From positions 3,224,001 to 3,288,000 of the forward strand of contig NZ_PHUE01000001.1 of NCBI RefSeq assembly GCF_002813295.1: a DNA stretch of 64,000 nucleotides, in the 5' to 3' direction. This stretch comes from Flavobacterium sp. 5. GTDB taxonomy: Bacteria > Bacteroidota > Bacteroidia > Flavobacteriales > Flavobacteriaceae. Numbering within the stretch: position 1 is the first letter of the stretch; each line of letters begins with the position of its first letter. Below are positions 17,802-27,100 of this stretch, piece after piece. The position numbers and the translations under genes are program-made. The notes under the pieces are model-generated. The model was not told where the DNA came from. It saw only the letters and a list, made by a program, of their open reading frames with translations, and did no database searches.

Positions 17802-18475
17802 ATCAATTTTATGTATTTCTGCTCAACTGGTATATCAAAGGTACAAAAGTTACGGCTATGGAATTACCCAGAACTATTCATGATTTTGGTGATTTTCCAA
17901 AGGCTTTATTTGATGTCGAGTATCCTGCAGAAGGAAGTCCGGAATTAGCCAAATAAACACAGCGTATTTTAAGCCCTGCCTTAGTAGAACTTGATGAAGA
18001 ATGGGGTATGGATAATGGAGCTTGGTCAGTTATTATGCAGCTCTATCCCAATGCCGATGTTCCAGTTATACAATTGAGTATCGATTATACAAAACCTGCT
18101 CAATATTATTTTGAGCTGGCTAAAAAATTAAGTGCATTGCGATACAAAGGCATTTTAATTGTCGGTAGCGGAAATATCATTCATAATTTGAGACTTGCAG
18201 ATTTTCCGAATATAGGAAAAGAGAATTATGGTTTTGATTGGGCTTTTGAAGCCAGAAAAGAGATTAACAGTCTTTTATTAGATGGAAATTATCAATCTCT
18301 TATTGATTATCATAAACAATCTAAAGCATTACAGCTCGCTATCCCAACACCTGATCATTACCTTCCTTTAATTTACACGTTGGCACTTCAGGATAAAACA
18401 GATTCATTAACATTATTTAATGATAAGATTGTAGCCGGAAGTTTAAGTATGACCAGTGTAAAAATTGATTAACAT
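17795..18475 (+). pseudogene. 4,5-DOPA dioxygenase extradiol (ygiD/LigB family), broken gene
   Basis: Remnant of a class III extradiol dioxygenase. The 5' part with the GHGSP metal-binding motif is missing. SILCISA, then one extra A at 17825-17826 breaks the expected His-Trp-Tyr, and the frame resumes as [24 protein letters not shown] stop at 17954-17956 replaces what is normally a Glu codon. The same frame then continues open to 18472 through GAWSVIMQLYPNADVPVIQL, IVGSGNIIHNLR and LSMTSVKID. Three separate lesions make it non-functional. Intact homologues act on catechol-type substrates. Confidence 0.85.
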
Positions 18476-18549
18476 AATTTAGAGTAATGAAGTAGTTTTA
18501 ATAATCAGTATAAACTTTATTTGGCAGATTATTTTTGTTCTAAAACAGA

Positions 18550-18597
18550 TTGGAACCAGAAAATTTCAGATTAGTAGTCCAGTTTTTGTTATATTTG
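18550..18597 (+). promoter_or_regulatory. Candidate MocR operator A and -7 element before the regulator gene
   Basis: TTGGA-ACCAGAA (ACCAGAA at 18555-18561) is followed after 9 nt by TTAGTAGTCCAGTTTTT (18571-18587). The same two blocks with the same 9-nt spacer recur before doxX at 21751-21783. A -7 element TATATTTG (18590-18597) directly abuts the element, which therefore covers the -33 region. This fits autorepression by the MocR protein. Confidence 0.6.
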
Positions 18598-18644
18598 ATA
18601 GCCACTTTCTATTAAACGTATTTGATTTCTTTAAATAACCTGAT

Positions 18645-20102
18645 ATGCTTCCATATAAAAACCTTATAATTATTGACAAAAAAAATACTTTACCCGTTTA
18701 TCGTCAGGTTTCGCTTCAGTTTATTTCTTTAATACAAGAAGGAAAATTATCTCCTGGAACTTTGTTGCCAAGCACCCGTGTATTGGCTTTTGATTTACAG
18801 CTTCACAGAAAGACAATAGTAGCTGCTTATGATATATTAGTGTCTGAAGATTGGGCGGATAATTTACCACGCAAAGGGTATAGAGTTTCACCAGATTTAC
18901 CGGTAGTCAGACCTCGATCCTATAATAGTAAGAAGCTAAGTCCTTTTGCAAATAATGCCAATTTTGATTTCGAAAGATTGGAACCTTTAGTACATCAAGT
19001 TATTTCATTAAATAAAGGGCCTTTAGTAATTGATGATGGTTTTCCTGATATTTCTCTTTTGCCAACAAAAGTTATATCAGAGCAATTTAAAAAATCTTTG
19101 GATAATGCTGCTAGGGGCAAAAATACAGGCTTTAATTTAAATGAAGTTTCCAATTTTAGAATATCCCTGCATTCTTTTCTAAACCGAACTAGAGGGATAG
19201 ATATGGGAATTGAAAATTTGTTTACTACCCGTGGAGCACAGATGGCAATTTATATAGCTGCATCACTAATTATAAAACCTGGAGATAAGGTTGTTGTTAG
19301 CGAGCCGAGTTATTTTATAGCCGAAGCACTTTTTAAAAAACTTGGTGCCGAACTTATTCGTATACCCATGGATGCAGATGGTATGTGTACAGAAGAATTG
19401 GAAAAAATTCTCAAAAAAGACAGCATAAAATTATTATACATTATTCCTCATCATCATCATCCGACAACTGTAACGATGAGTGTTGAAAGACGTCAGCATT
19501 TAATGCAAATTATTAACACCCATAATTTTGCAGTTATTGAAGATGATTATGATTATGACTTTCAGTTTAAATATGATCCATACCTACCACTAGCTACTGG
19601 TGATCACGGTGGGAATATTATTTATATAGGGTCGCTTACAAAGGTTTTGGGGGCTCCTTTCAGACTTGGTTATATAATTGCGACGGAAGAATTTTTAAAA
19701 GCCGCTACTACACTTCGAACACTCATTGATTTAAAGGGAGATTTCATAATGGAAGAGACTGTTGCTGGACTTATAAATAATGGTGATCTAGCCCGACATA
19801 TCCAAAAAACCAACAAGTTGTACTCACAAAGATGTGATGTCCTCTCAGATTTGATAATTGATGAATTGGGAGATAAAATTACTTTTACAAAACCAACTGG
19901 TGGAATGGCACTCTGGCTAAAGCTTAAGCCCGAATATAATTTATTGCAAGTTATCAAAAAAGCGAATCTCAAGGGGCTTACCATGACAGGAAGTTCTTAC
20001 TGTGTTGGAAAAGATGCACATTTTAATGCTTTTAGATTCGGATTTGCATCATTAGATGAACATCAATTAGCAGATGCTGTTCATATTTTAAAAAAACAAT
20101 AG
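18645..20102 (+). CDS. MocR-type transcription regulator (GntR helix-turn-helix plus PLP aminotransferase-like domain)
   Basis: Regulator of 485 aa. Residues about 10-80 are a winged helix of the GntR family (QVSLQFISLIQEGKLSPGTL, LHRKTIVAAYDILV). From about 110 on it is a type I aminotransferase fold: VIEDDYDYDFQF supplies the cofactor Asp, and SLTK (Lys333) is the Schiff-base lysine for pyridoxal phosphate. MocR proteins usually repress their own gene and activate a neighbour. Here matching two-part elements lie before this gene and before doxX. The ligand is unknown; the neighbours (GNAT, azoreductase remnant, DoxX, extradiol-dioxygenase remnant) suggest a quinone or aromatic stress response. 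Confidence 0.9.
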   Translation: MLPYKNLIIIDKKNTLPVYRQVSLQFISLIQEGKLSPGTLLPSTRVLAFDLQLHRKTIVAAYDILVSEDWADNLPRKGYRVSPDLPVVRPRSYNSKKLSPFANNANFDFERLEPLVHQVISLNKGPLVIDDGFPDISLLPTKVISEQFKKSLDNAARGKNTGFNLNEVSNFRISLHSFLNRTRGIDMGIENLFTTRGAQMAIYIAASLIIKPGDKVVVSEPSYFIAEALFKKLGAELIRIPMDADGMCTEELEKILKKDSIKLLYIIPHHHHPTTVTMSVERRQHLMQIINTHNFAVIEDDYDYDFQFKYDPYLPLATGDHGGNIIYIGSLTKVLGAPFRLGYIIATEEFLKAATTLRTLIDLKGDFIMEETVAGLINNGDLARHIQKTNKLYSQRCDVLSDLIIDELGDKITFTKPTGGMALWLKLKPEYNLLQVIKKANLKGLTMTGSSYCVGKDAHFNAFRFGFASLDEHQLADAVHILKKQ

Positions 20103-20229
20103 AAACTATTTAGTTTAAAATATAATATGCTTTCTATAACTTGTTGGACTATCTTTTTAATTTGATCTGGTACCTTAAGCACGCTTAATTGTCTTCTAAT
20201 TTTGACCATGAACAATTAAAATTATTAAT

Positions 20230-20664
20230 ATGGACATATTAAATTTGAAAACTTCGGGTGATATAGAATTTGCTAGAGAAGTTATTTTGCAATTTAGAAC
20301 TAACGTTGATTCCAATTATCTCGTTGAACAAGTTAGTGAAATGATTAAAAATGAAAAATTTCAATTAGCATGTATACCAACTGACGACGGAAAAAAAGCT
20401 GCAGCTTTTGTGGGATTTAGAGTTATGGATATGCTAAGAACTGGTAAAATCATTTATATAGATGATCTTTTTACATTATCAGAATATCGTGGACGTGGAT
20501 ATGCCGCTGAACTCTTGGATTATGTGGATCAAGTAGCAAAAGAAAATGACATTAAATCAGTTCATCTTGACAGCGGATTTACTTTGCATACAGCACATAA
20601 ACTTTATCTAACTAAAGGTTATATCTTAGGATGTCATCATTTTGTAAAAACCCTTAAAATATAA
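20230..20664 (+). CDS. GNAT-family N-acetyltransferase
   Basis: Acetyltransferase of 144 aa with the GNAT fold. Motif A is YRGRGYAAELLDYV (acetyl-CoA pyrophosphate loop R-G-x-G), preceded by the beta strand IIYIDDLFTL and followed by SVHLDSGF and HKLYLTKGY. The acceptor substrate cannot be read from the sequence. It lies 127 nt after mocR and just before the azoreductase remnant; a TAATTTTG -7-like element at 20197-20204 suggests its own promoter. It may belong to the same stress response. Confidence 0.85.
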   Translation: MDILNLKTSGDIEFAREVILQFRTNVDSNYLVEQVSEMIKNEKFQLACIPTDDGKKAAAFVGFRVMDMLRTGKIIYIDDLFTLSEYRGRGYAAELLDYVDQVAKENDIKSVHLDSGFTLHTAHKLYLTKGYILGCHHFVKTLKI

Positions 20665-20694
20665 TCTATTTGTTGTTTTGTCATAAATCAAAAA

Positions 20695-21059
20695 ATGAAA
20701 AAAAAATTAATATTAAACTCGAGCCCTCGCGAGAGCAGATCTCATAGTAGAAGACTAACGGATGTATTTATTGAATCTTGGAAGCAGCATGTACTAAATA
20801 CTTCTATTATATTGACCAAATTGTAAGGGTAAACAAAACATGGGTACTAAATCCAAATGACAATTTGAATCCATATATTGGGCAATTAAAAAATAAAACA
20901 TTGTTTTTACTGCTATCAAGAGGAGGAGTGGGCTATGAAAAAGGAGAATATAATGAGCATATGAATTTCCAAAGTCCCTATTTGAAAACGGTATTCAATA
21001 TTATGGGTATAACCGATATTCACGAAGTGGCGATTGAAGGTGAAGCACTTGGCTCATAA
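20695..21059 (+). pseudogene. FMN-dependent NADH-azoreductase/quinone reductase, deleted and frameshifted
   Basis: The first 130 nt from ATG 20695 read as the start of an AzoR-like flavodoxin-fold enzyme (LILNSSPRESRSHSRRLTDV). The frame ends at a stop near 20826, while homology resumes in another frame with YYIDQIVRVNKTWVLNP, then LLLSRGGVGYEKGEYNEHMN and MNFQSPYLKTVFNIMGITDI, to the stop at 21059. The central third with the PMYNFSIP-like flavin region and the C-terminal helix are missing. It is a clear remnant with a large internal deletion. Confidence 0.85.
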
Positions 21060-21195
21060 TACTTTGAGATTTCTGTACAAAAATCAAATACTAAGATCAA
21101 AACTCTAATAGATAACTATTTTTTAGAACTTTCGTAGTTATAAAAAAACTTAAAAATAACAAATGATATTAGCCAGATTGTTTAGTAGTGATAAT

Positions 21196-21228
21196 AAAAA
21201 GGGAAGCAACTACTGTGCTTCCCTTTTT
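21196..21228. terminator. Bidirectional terminator between azoreductase remnant and doxX
   Basis: A 13-bp perfect stem (AAAAAGGGAAGCA at 21196-21208 with its complement at 21216-21228) closes a 7-nt loop and carries A and T runs on either side. It can end transcription from both directions. Confidence 0.85.
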
Positions 21229-21233
21229 ATTTT

Positions 21234-21674
21234 TTATTTTAGAATATTATCGAAACTCCATTTGTAGTTATCCAGTCTTGAAAGCACCAGACATGCTCCA
21301 GTAAAGACAAAAACAGGATATTGAAAAGGGGCATAAATTCCCTGAGTTGCCATCATACATATTGCAAAAGATAATGTTATAAGGGCTCCGCCAAGTGAAG
21401 CTAATTTTATTTTGAATCCTAATAATAAGCAGATTCCTATGGTTGCTTCAGCCAAACTTGCTGTAAACCCCATTACATTAGCTGCAGACCTACCTAAAAA
21501 AGGCATTAGAGAATTTGTATAGTCTATAAAATGTGTCCAGTCTCCCCAGGCTACTTTGGTTGAACCAGGTTTGTCGATCCATCCAATTCGATCCATTACT
21601 GGAAGAATAAAACCTAGTCCAAGGGCAAAACGTAAAAACAATTGTGGAATTTCGTTTGTATTTTTCATGTTCAT
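21234..21674 (-). CDS. DoxX-family membrane protein
   Basis: Membrane protein of 146 aa with four hydrophobic helices (LFLRFALGLGFILPVMDRIG, NVMGFTASLAEATIGICLLL, LGGALITLSFAICMMA, FTGACLVLSR). DoxX-like proteins take part in quinone/thiosulfate or redox-stress functions, but this member's activity is not known. It faces the azoreductase remnant across a shared terminator. Its promoter (minus-strand -7 element TAAATTTG at 21725-21718) lacks a good -33 box and lies 23 nt below the two-part element shared with mocR, so activation by the MocR protein is likely. Confidence 0.85.
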   Translation of the reverse strand: MNMKNTNEIPQLFLRFALGLGFILPVMDRIGWIDKPGSTKVAWGDWTHFIDYTNSLMPFLGRSAANVMGFTASLAEATIGICLLLGFKIKLASLGGALITLSFAICMMATQGIYAPFQYPVFVFTGACLVLSRLDNYKWSFDNILK

Positions 21675-21717
21675 TGAAAATTTATAAAGATTTTAATTGC
21701 TGATTATTTCAGCTAAT

Positions 21718-21783
21718 CAAATTTAACAATGATTGAATATAGAGTTTTGGACCAGAATAGGTTTCTTTAGTAGTCCAGTTTTT
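21718..21783 (-). promoter_or_regulatory. Candidate MocR operator B and -7 element before doxX
   Basis: ACCAGAA (21751-21757) and TTAGTAGTCCAGTTTTT (21767-21783), read on the plus strand, are separated by 9 nt exactly as before mocR. Read towards doxX they give CTGGACTA and CTGGTCCA, a direct repeat of CTGG(A/T)C. The -7 element TAAATTTG (21725-21718) lies 23 nt downstream. This upstream position fits activation. In the rest of the 334-nt gap between doxX and the sigma gene I see nothing else. Confidence 0.6.
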
Positions 21784-22008
21784 AAATCAGCGATTGATCT
21801 TGTCTTAAAAACTTATAATGTTGTTTTAAATAGATTATTACTGAGGGAAAAGTAAAAAAATGCCTTAAGAAACAATTAGGTGCTTGAATTCTAATTGGTA
21901 AAGTAATTGAATAACAAGTTCATTAAAAATAACAATATTCTAGAATCTAATTTTTTTTTAATTGCAAATTATTACATTTTTGACATCTCAATGAAACATG
22001 GGGTTTTG

Positions 22009-22605
22009 TCAAAGAAATATCTGTTTTTTTCCAAATAATAAAAACAGAAAACTTTTTATCTTTTCCTCAAGTGATAAACGCAGTATACTGAAAGCTTTTG
22101 TAATTTGTGCTTCTACCGTTTTAATAGAAACATCTAAGTGTTCAGCTATTTCAATATTTGTTAAACCTTCTTTTTTGCTTAAAATAAAAACTTCTTTGCA
22201 TTTTGTTGGTAGATTTTGAATTTCGTTGTTGACAACATTTAATAGTCTTTGAAACGATTCAGAGTCATCTTCTTGAACAATACTGTTCAAAGCATCATAA
22301 TAAGATTTTTCAAGTGAGAATAAAGATTGATTTTTTCGATATAAATCAATGAATTCGTTATATACTAATTTATAAAGAAAGCTTTTTATTGCGTGATCCG
22401 ACTTTAATCTAGTACGCTGTTCCCATACTTTTATAAAAACATTTTGAACAATATCTTCTGCGCTATAAATATTTTTAACCAAGCTATTGGCGTAAACACA
22501 AAGTTTATGATGATAGGTATCAATTAAGTACGTGTAGGCCTTTTCATCTCCATTTTTAAGAGACTCTATTAGTTTATCATTTTCATTGTAATCATCTGTT
22601 TTCAT
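22009..22605 (-). CDS. ECF-type RNA polymerase sigma-70 factor
   Basis: Extracytoplasmic-function sigma factor, 198 aa. Region 2 contains YSAEDIVQNVFIKVWEQR and the C-terminal region 4 helix-turn-helix LTNIEIAEHLDVSIKTVEAQ. It belongs to the Bacteroidota group paired with FecR-like anti-sigma factors and STN-containing SusC transporters. It is transcribed away from the FecR gene at 22861 rather than with it. It probably drives the SusC operon at 24169 when the transporter signals its glycan. Confidence 0.9.
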   Translation of the reverse strand: MKTDDYNENDKLIESLKNGDEKAYTYLIDTYHHKLCVYANSLVKNIYSAEDIVQNVFIKVWEQRTRLKSDHAIKSFLYKLVYNEFIDLYRKNQSLFSLEKSYYDALNSIVQEDDSESFQRLLNVVNNEIQNLPTKCKEVFILSKKEGLTNIEIAEHLDVSIKTVEAQITKAFSILRLSLEEKIKSFLFLLFGKKQIFL

Positions 22606-22860
22606 GAAAACAAATATATAAATTTATAATTTTTAAGGGTAAAAACATTGGGTTTTTTCCCAAAAAACTGCTTTTAATTTAGTTTAAATTAGAATTTTAT
22701 TACAAATTGAAAACAACTTCAAAAGAAAAGAATTGCTCCTTAAATTTTTATTGAATGAAAGAACTTCTAAATCAATAAAAAATCATCAAAATGAAAAAAA
22801 CTTTATCAAATTGTTAGGGTTTTCCTTTTTAGCTTCGTAATAGTATTAAAAACAGATAAA

Positions 22861-24012
22861 ATGACAGTGAAAAAGTCAGAACGGTTAATTGTGAAATTTA
22901 TCACAAATCAGGCAAGTCAAGAAGAAATTGAGGCTTTGACTAAATGGCTTGAAGAACGAGATAATCAAATTATGTTTAAGGATTTTGTAAAAACCAATTT
23001 TGCAATAGATGCTGCGATGAATACATTTGATTCAATTGGAGTTAGAAAACTATTATCGGAAAGAATTCAGTCAGAAAATAATGTTTTTGTTAAGACAAGA
23101 TTTTCATCTTACTATAAATACGCCGCAATTTTAGTTATGGCATTAGGAAGTTTTTATTTCTATACCAATGGTAATTTATCTAAATCTAATAAAAATGTTA
23201 TTGTCCCAAAAGTAGATGAAATTGTTTTGCAATTGGATAATGAATCTAGGGAAACACTTGATCCTTCAGATAGCAGAGATCTGACAGATAAGTTTGGGAA
23301 AGTAATAGGAAAACAAAATAAAGGAAGATTGGTTTATACTGATGCTTACACAGGGGGAAAATTAGTTTACAACACACTAAGAATTCCTTACGGGAAAAAG
23401 TTTGAAGTTCAATTATCGGACGGAACAATTGTACATCTAAATTCAGGATCGTACTTGAGATTTCCGGTTAAATTCCTTAAAGATCAAAACAGGCATGTAG
23501 ATTTAATTGGTGAAGCTTATTTTGAAGTTGCAAAAGACAAAAAGCATCCTTTTACTGTAAATGCTCAAAATGTAAATGTAGAAGTTCTCGGCACGAAATT
23601 CAATGTAAGTACATATACCGAAGATGTTTCTACTGATATAGTCTTGGTTGAAGGTAAAGTTTCACTTTATAAAGATAAAAAGACGTTAGACAATCAAGTT
23701 TATTTGACACCAGGATTAAAAGGTACAACCATAAAAGGGCAACAGAAAATTACAACAGAAAGTGTCAATACAGATTATTATACTGCTTGGGTAACTGGTA
23801 GTTTAGTTTTTAAAAATGCTTCGTTTGACGAAATCATGAAAAAACTTGAACGTAATTACAATGTTACTTTTATCAATAGAAATAAAATATTAGGGAAAGA
23901 AATTTTTAATGCTCGATTTGACAATGAACCGCTTGAAGTGGTTTTGAAATATTTTAGTGATAGTTACTCTATTGATTATAAAATAAATGGATCCCAAATC
24001 ATCATTAAATAA
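22861..24012 (+). CDS. FecR-family anti-sigma factor with DUF4974
   Basis: Membrane-anchored anti-sigma protein, 383 aa. The cytoplasmic N-terminus (about 1-82) would bind the sigma factor, with one transmembrane helix near 84-101 (YYKYAAILVMALGSFYFY). The periplasmic FecR domain follows (FEVQLSDGTIVHLNSGSYLR, VDLIGEAYFEVAKDKKHPF, LGTKFNVSTY). DUF4974 forms the C-terminus (LVFKNASFDEIMKKLERNYN). The periplasmic part should contact the STN domain of the SusC at 24169 and relay substrate binding to the sigma factor. Confidence 0.93.
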   Translation: MTVKKSERLIVKFITNQASQEEIEALTKWLEERDNQIMFKDFVKTNFAIDAAMNTFDSIGVRKLLSERIQSENNVFVKTRFSSYYKYAAILVMALGSFYFYTNGNLSKSNKNVIVPKVDEIVLQLDNESRETLDPSDSRDLTDKFGKVIGKQNKGRLVYTDAYTGGKLVYNTLRIPYGKKFEVQLSDGTIVHLNSGSYLRFPVKFLKDQNRHVDLIGEAYFEVAKDKKHPFTVNAQNVNVEVLGTKFNVSTYTEDVSTDIVLVEGKVSLYKDKKTLDNQVYLTPGLKGTTIKGQQKITTESVNTDYYTAWVTGSLVFKNASFDEIMKKLERNYNVTFINRNKILGKEIFNARFDNEPLEVVLKYFSDSYSIDYKINGSQIIIK

Positions 24013-24087
24013 TCTAAAAAGAATCAAAAGAAAATGCCTATGTAACACAAATCCTAAAGAAGAAAAGGATCGTTATTTACAAAAAAA

Positions 24088-24113
24088 CCGGAAAATGCTC
24101 TAACATTTCCCGG
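24088..24113 (+). promoter_or_regulatory. Hairpin between fecR and susC
   Basis: CCGGAAAATG (24088-24097) can pair with CATTTCCCGG (24104-24113) with one mismatch, around a 6-nt loop. No T run follows, so it is not a simple terminator. It could be an mRNA processing or stabilising site that separates FecR from the much more abundant SusC, or an attenuator. Confidence 0.4.
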
Positions 24114-24168
24114 CATAATAGATGCGATCAGTATTGCTAACCAACCACAATTAAAAACATTTAAAAGT

Positions 24169-27100
24169 ATGAAAAAACTGTTGAACTCAAGTAGGTTCAA
24201 GAAACCTTTTTTGAAATTTGATTTAAAGATGAAATTAACCACATTATTTTTATTCACTTCCATGACTGTAATGCATGCAGGTGCTACGTATTCTCAAAAA
24301 GGAAAGGTCTCTTTCAGTGCTAATAATTTAGCCGTTGCAAAGGTCATTGAAAAATTAGAAAACACTACAAACTATAGATTCGTTTACAATGTTAGATCAG
24401 TAGATTTGAATCGAAAAATTGATCTCAATCTAAAGGGAGATTCCATGGAAACTGCTCTGAATACAATTTTTAATGATTCAGGGACAGATTTTAAAATTGA
24501 GGGTAATCATATTGTTTTAACTCCAAAGTTACCAGAAGTAAAATCTATTGTTGTTCCCATTGAACAAATTCAGAAATTTATGGTAAAAGGTAAAGTTACG
24601 GATCAAAGCGGAATGCCATTACCAGGGGTAACTATTCTTCTTAAAGGGACGACAAATGCAAGTCAGACAGATTACGACGGAAGGTATTCTATTGAAGCTT
24701 CTATAGGTGATGTTTTGATATTTTCCTTAGTTGGAATTAAAACGAAATTAGTCACTGTAACCGATCAGTCTGAATTAAATGTTAAACTTGCTGAAGAGTC
24801 TCAAAACTTAAATGAAGTTATTGTAACTGCATTAGGTATTAAAAGGCAGAAAAAAGAATTGGGTTATGCAGTTCAAGATGTTAAAGGAGATCAATTAAAT
24901 AAAGTAATTACAACTAATGTTGCTACTGCACTTTCTGGTAAAATAGCTGGTGTAGATGTTTCTACGCCTGCAACAGGTGTAGGTGGTACTGCAAGAGTTA
25001 TTATTAGAGGTATTTCGAGTATTAGCGAGAATAATCAACCGCTATATATTGTAGATGGTGTTCCAATTGATAATATAGGTTTGTCAAATGATGCTGCTTC
25101 TAAAAGCAAGTGGTTTGATGGGAGAGATAACGGTGACGGAATTTCAAGTATAAACCCTAATAATATTGAAAGTCTTTCGGTTCTAAAAGGGGCTGCTGCT
25201 GCTGCATTGTATGGTTCAAGAGCTTTGAATGGAGTAATCTTAATTACAACTAAAAAAGGAAGTAAAGGAAAATTACAAGTAGAAATTAACAGTGGAGTTA
25301 GTTTTGACGAGGTAAATGCTAAATATAAAGATTTTCAAACTGAATATGGTTCAGGAACCAATGGTACATTACCCGATCCTTTAAAATCAGAAACAGAAGT
25401 TTATTCTTATACTACAAATGCTTGGGGACCAAAATTTTCTCAATCTGTGGGACAACAAATTAAAATTTTTGATGGTTCTTTAAAACCTTATGCAAAAGTA
25501 GATAATAATATTCAGGGCTTTTTTAGAACTGGAGTTACAACTACTAACGGAATTGCTTTATCAGGAGGAAGTGAAAATGCATTTGTACGATTTGGATATA
25601 ATAATTTGCAAAATAATGATGTAATTCCAAATACGGGGCTAAAAAGAAATGATGTGAGTTTAAGTTCAACGCTAAAATCTGATAAATTTACTTTAACGGC
25701 TAACGTAAATTATATTGCGGAGACTACTGAAAACAGACCAGGATTGGGAGATTCACCGAATAATATTGGATACTCTTTAAGTGGTTTAGCTCCTAATATT
25801 GATCAAGCTTGGTTGCAACATTACAAAAATGAAGAAGACGGTACTATTTATAAATGGAATAGTAATGTATATCAATTAAACCCTTATCTTACTGTTAATG
25901 ATAATCATAATTCATCTGAAAAAAATCGTTTTATCGGAAATGTAAGTGCTAATTATCAGTTAGCAAAATGGATAGGATTATCTTTTAGAACAGGTTTAGA
26001 TACTTATGCTTTTAGTTCTAAAGATTTTATGGTAGGTGGAAGCACATGGCCAGGAAGAGAAAATGGTTATTTAGGATTAGATCATATTACTGTTTCTGAG
26101 ATGAATACGGATTTTATAGCCACTTTTAGTGATATTAAATTAGCGAAAGATTTGACCTTCTCAGGCTTATTAGGAGCGAGTAGAAGAGATTTCAATAGGG
26201 AAGAAGATTCAAGATTTGGACTTAATATAATTCAACCAGGTATAGAATATATTAGTAACTTCTCTAGTCAGACCGAAAATGCTCCTTCTGTAACAAAAAC
26301 AGAAACTAACTCGGTGTATGGTTCTGCTAAATTTGATTTCAAAAATTACTTATATGCTGAATTTACTGGAAGAAATGACTGGTTCAGTGTAATTAATAGT
26401 TCAGCTCCAAGTGGTGCTTTTTACCCAGCTGCCTCTTTAGGATTTATATTCACAGATGCTTTCAATATTAAAAGTGATGCCTTTACTTATGGTAAATTTA
26501 GGTCATCATGGGCAACAGTTTCGAATGCTCCAGGTGCTTATAAAAATGCTTTAAACTATACTGTTCTTCCTTCTTATAATGGAGGTAGTGTTGTAAATGT
26601 TAAGAACACTGCTGCACCAAACCCAGATTTAACATTTCAATCAAAAGTAGGATTGGAATTTGGTCTTGATTTAGCTTTTTTCAAAAATAGATTAAAAGCT
26701 GATATCACTGCATATCGTGAAGATACTTCAGATCAAACTCTAGATTTGCCATCATCTCCAACTTCTGGGTATGAATATATTTCAGTTAATGCAGGTAAAT
26801 TACGTAATGAGGGAATTGAGGTCTTTTTATCAGGGACGCCAATTAAGACTAAAGATTTTGAATGGGGAATTGATTTGAACTATTCAAAAAATAAAAATAC
26901 TGTTCTTGAGCTATATCCAACTATTGATACCTATACAATTTCTGAAGCACGTTGGGCTGGAGCTGCAATTATTGCAAAAGTTGGAGGTCAATATGGAACT
27001 ATTATTGGGAAAGATTTTCAGAAAACCGCTTCTGGTGAAATGATTGTTGGTGCAAATGGTTTACCATTATATACAGACAATAAAGTTGCTTTAGGAAAAG

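Noticed and set aside
22611..22618. TATATTTG on the minus strand before the sigma gene
   Set aside because: Only 6 nt from the ATG and without a -33 partner, so probably chance in AT-rich DNA.
22791..22860. Broken leader-like peptide before fecR (MKKTLS, then KLLGFSFLAS in another frame)
   Set aside because: It looks like a signal peptide split by one base, but nothing coding follows. Too short to call a gene remnant.
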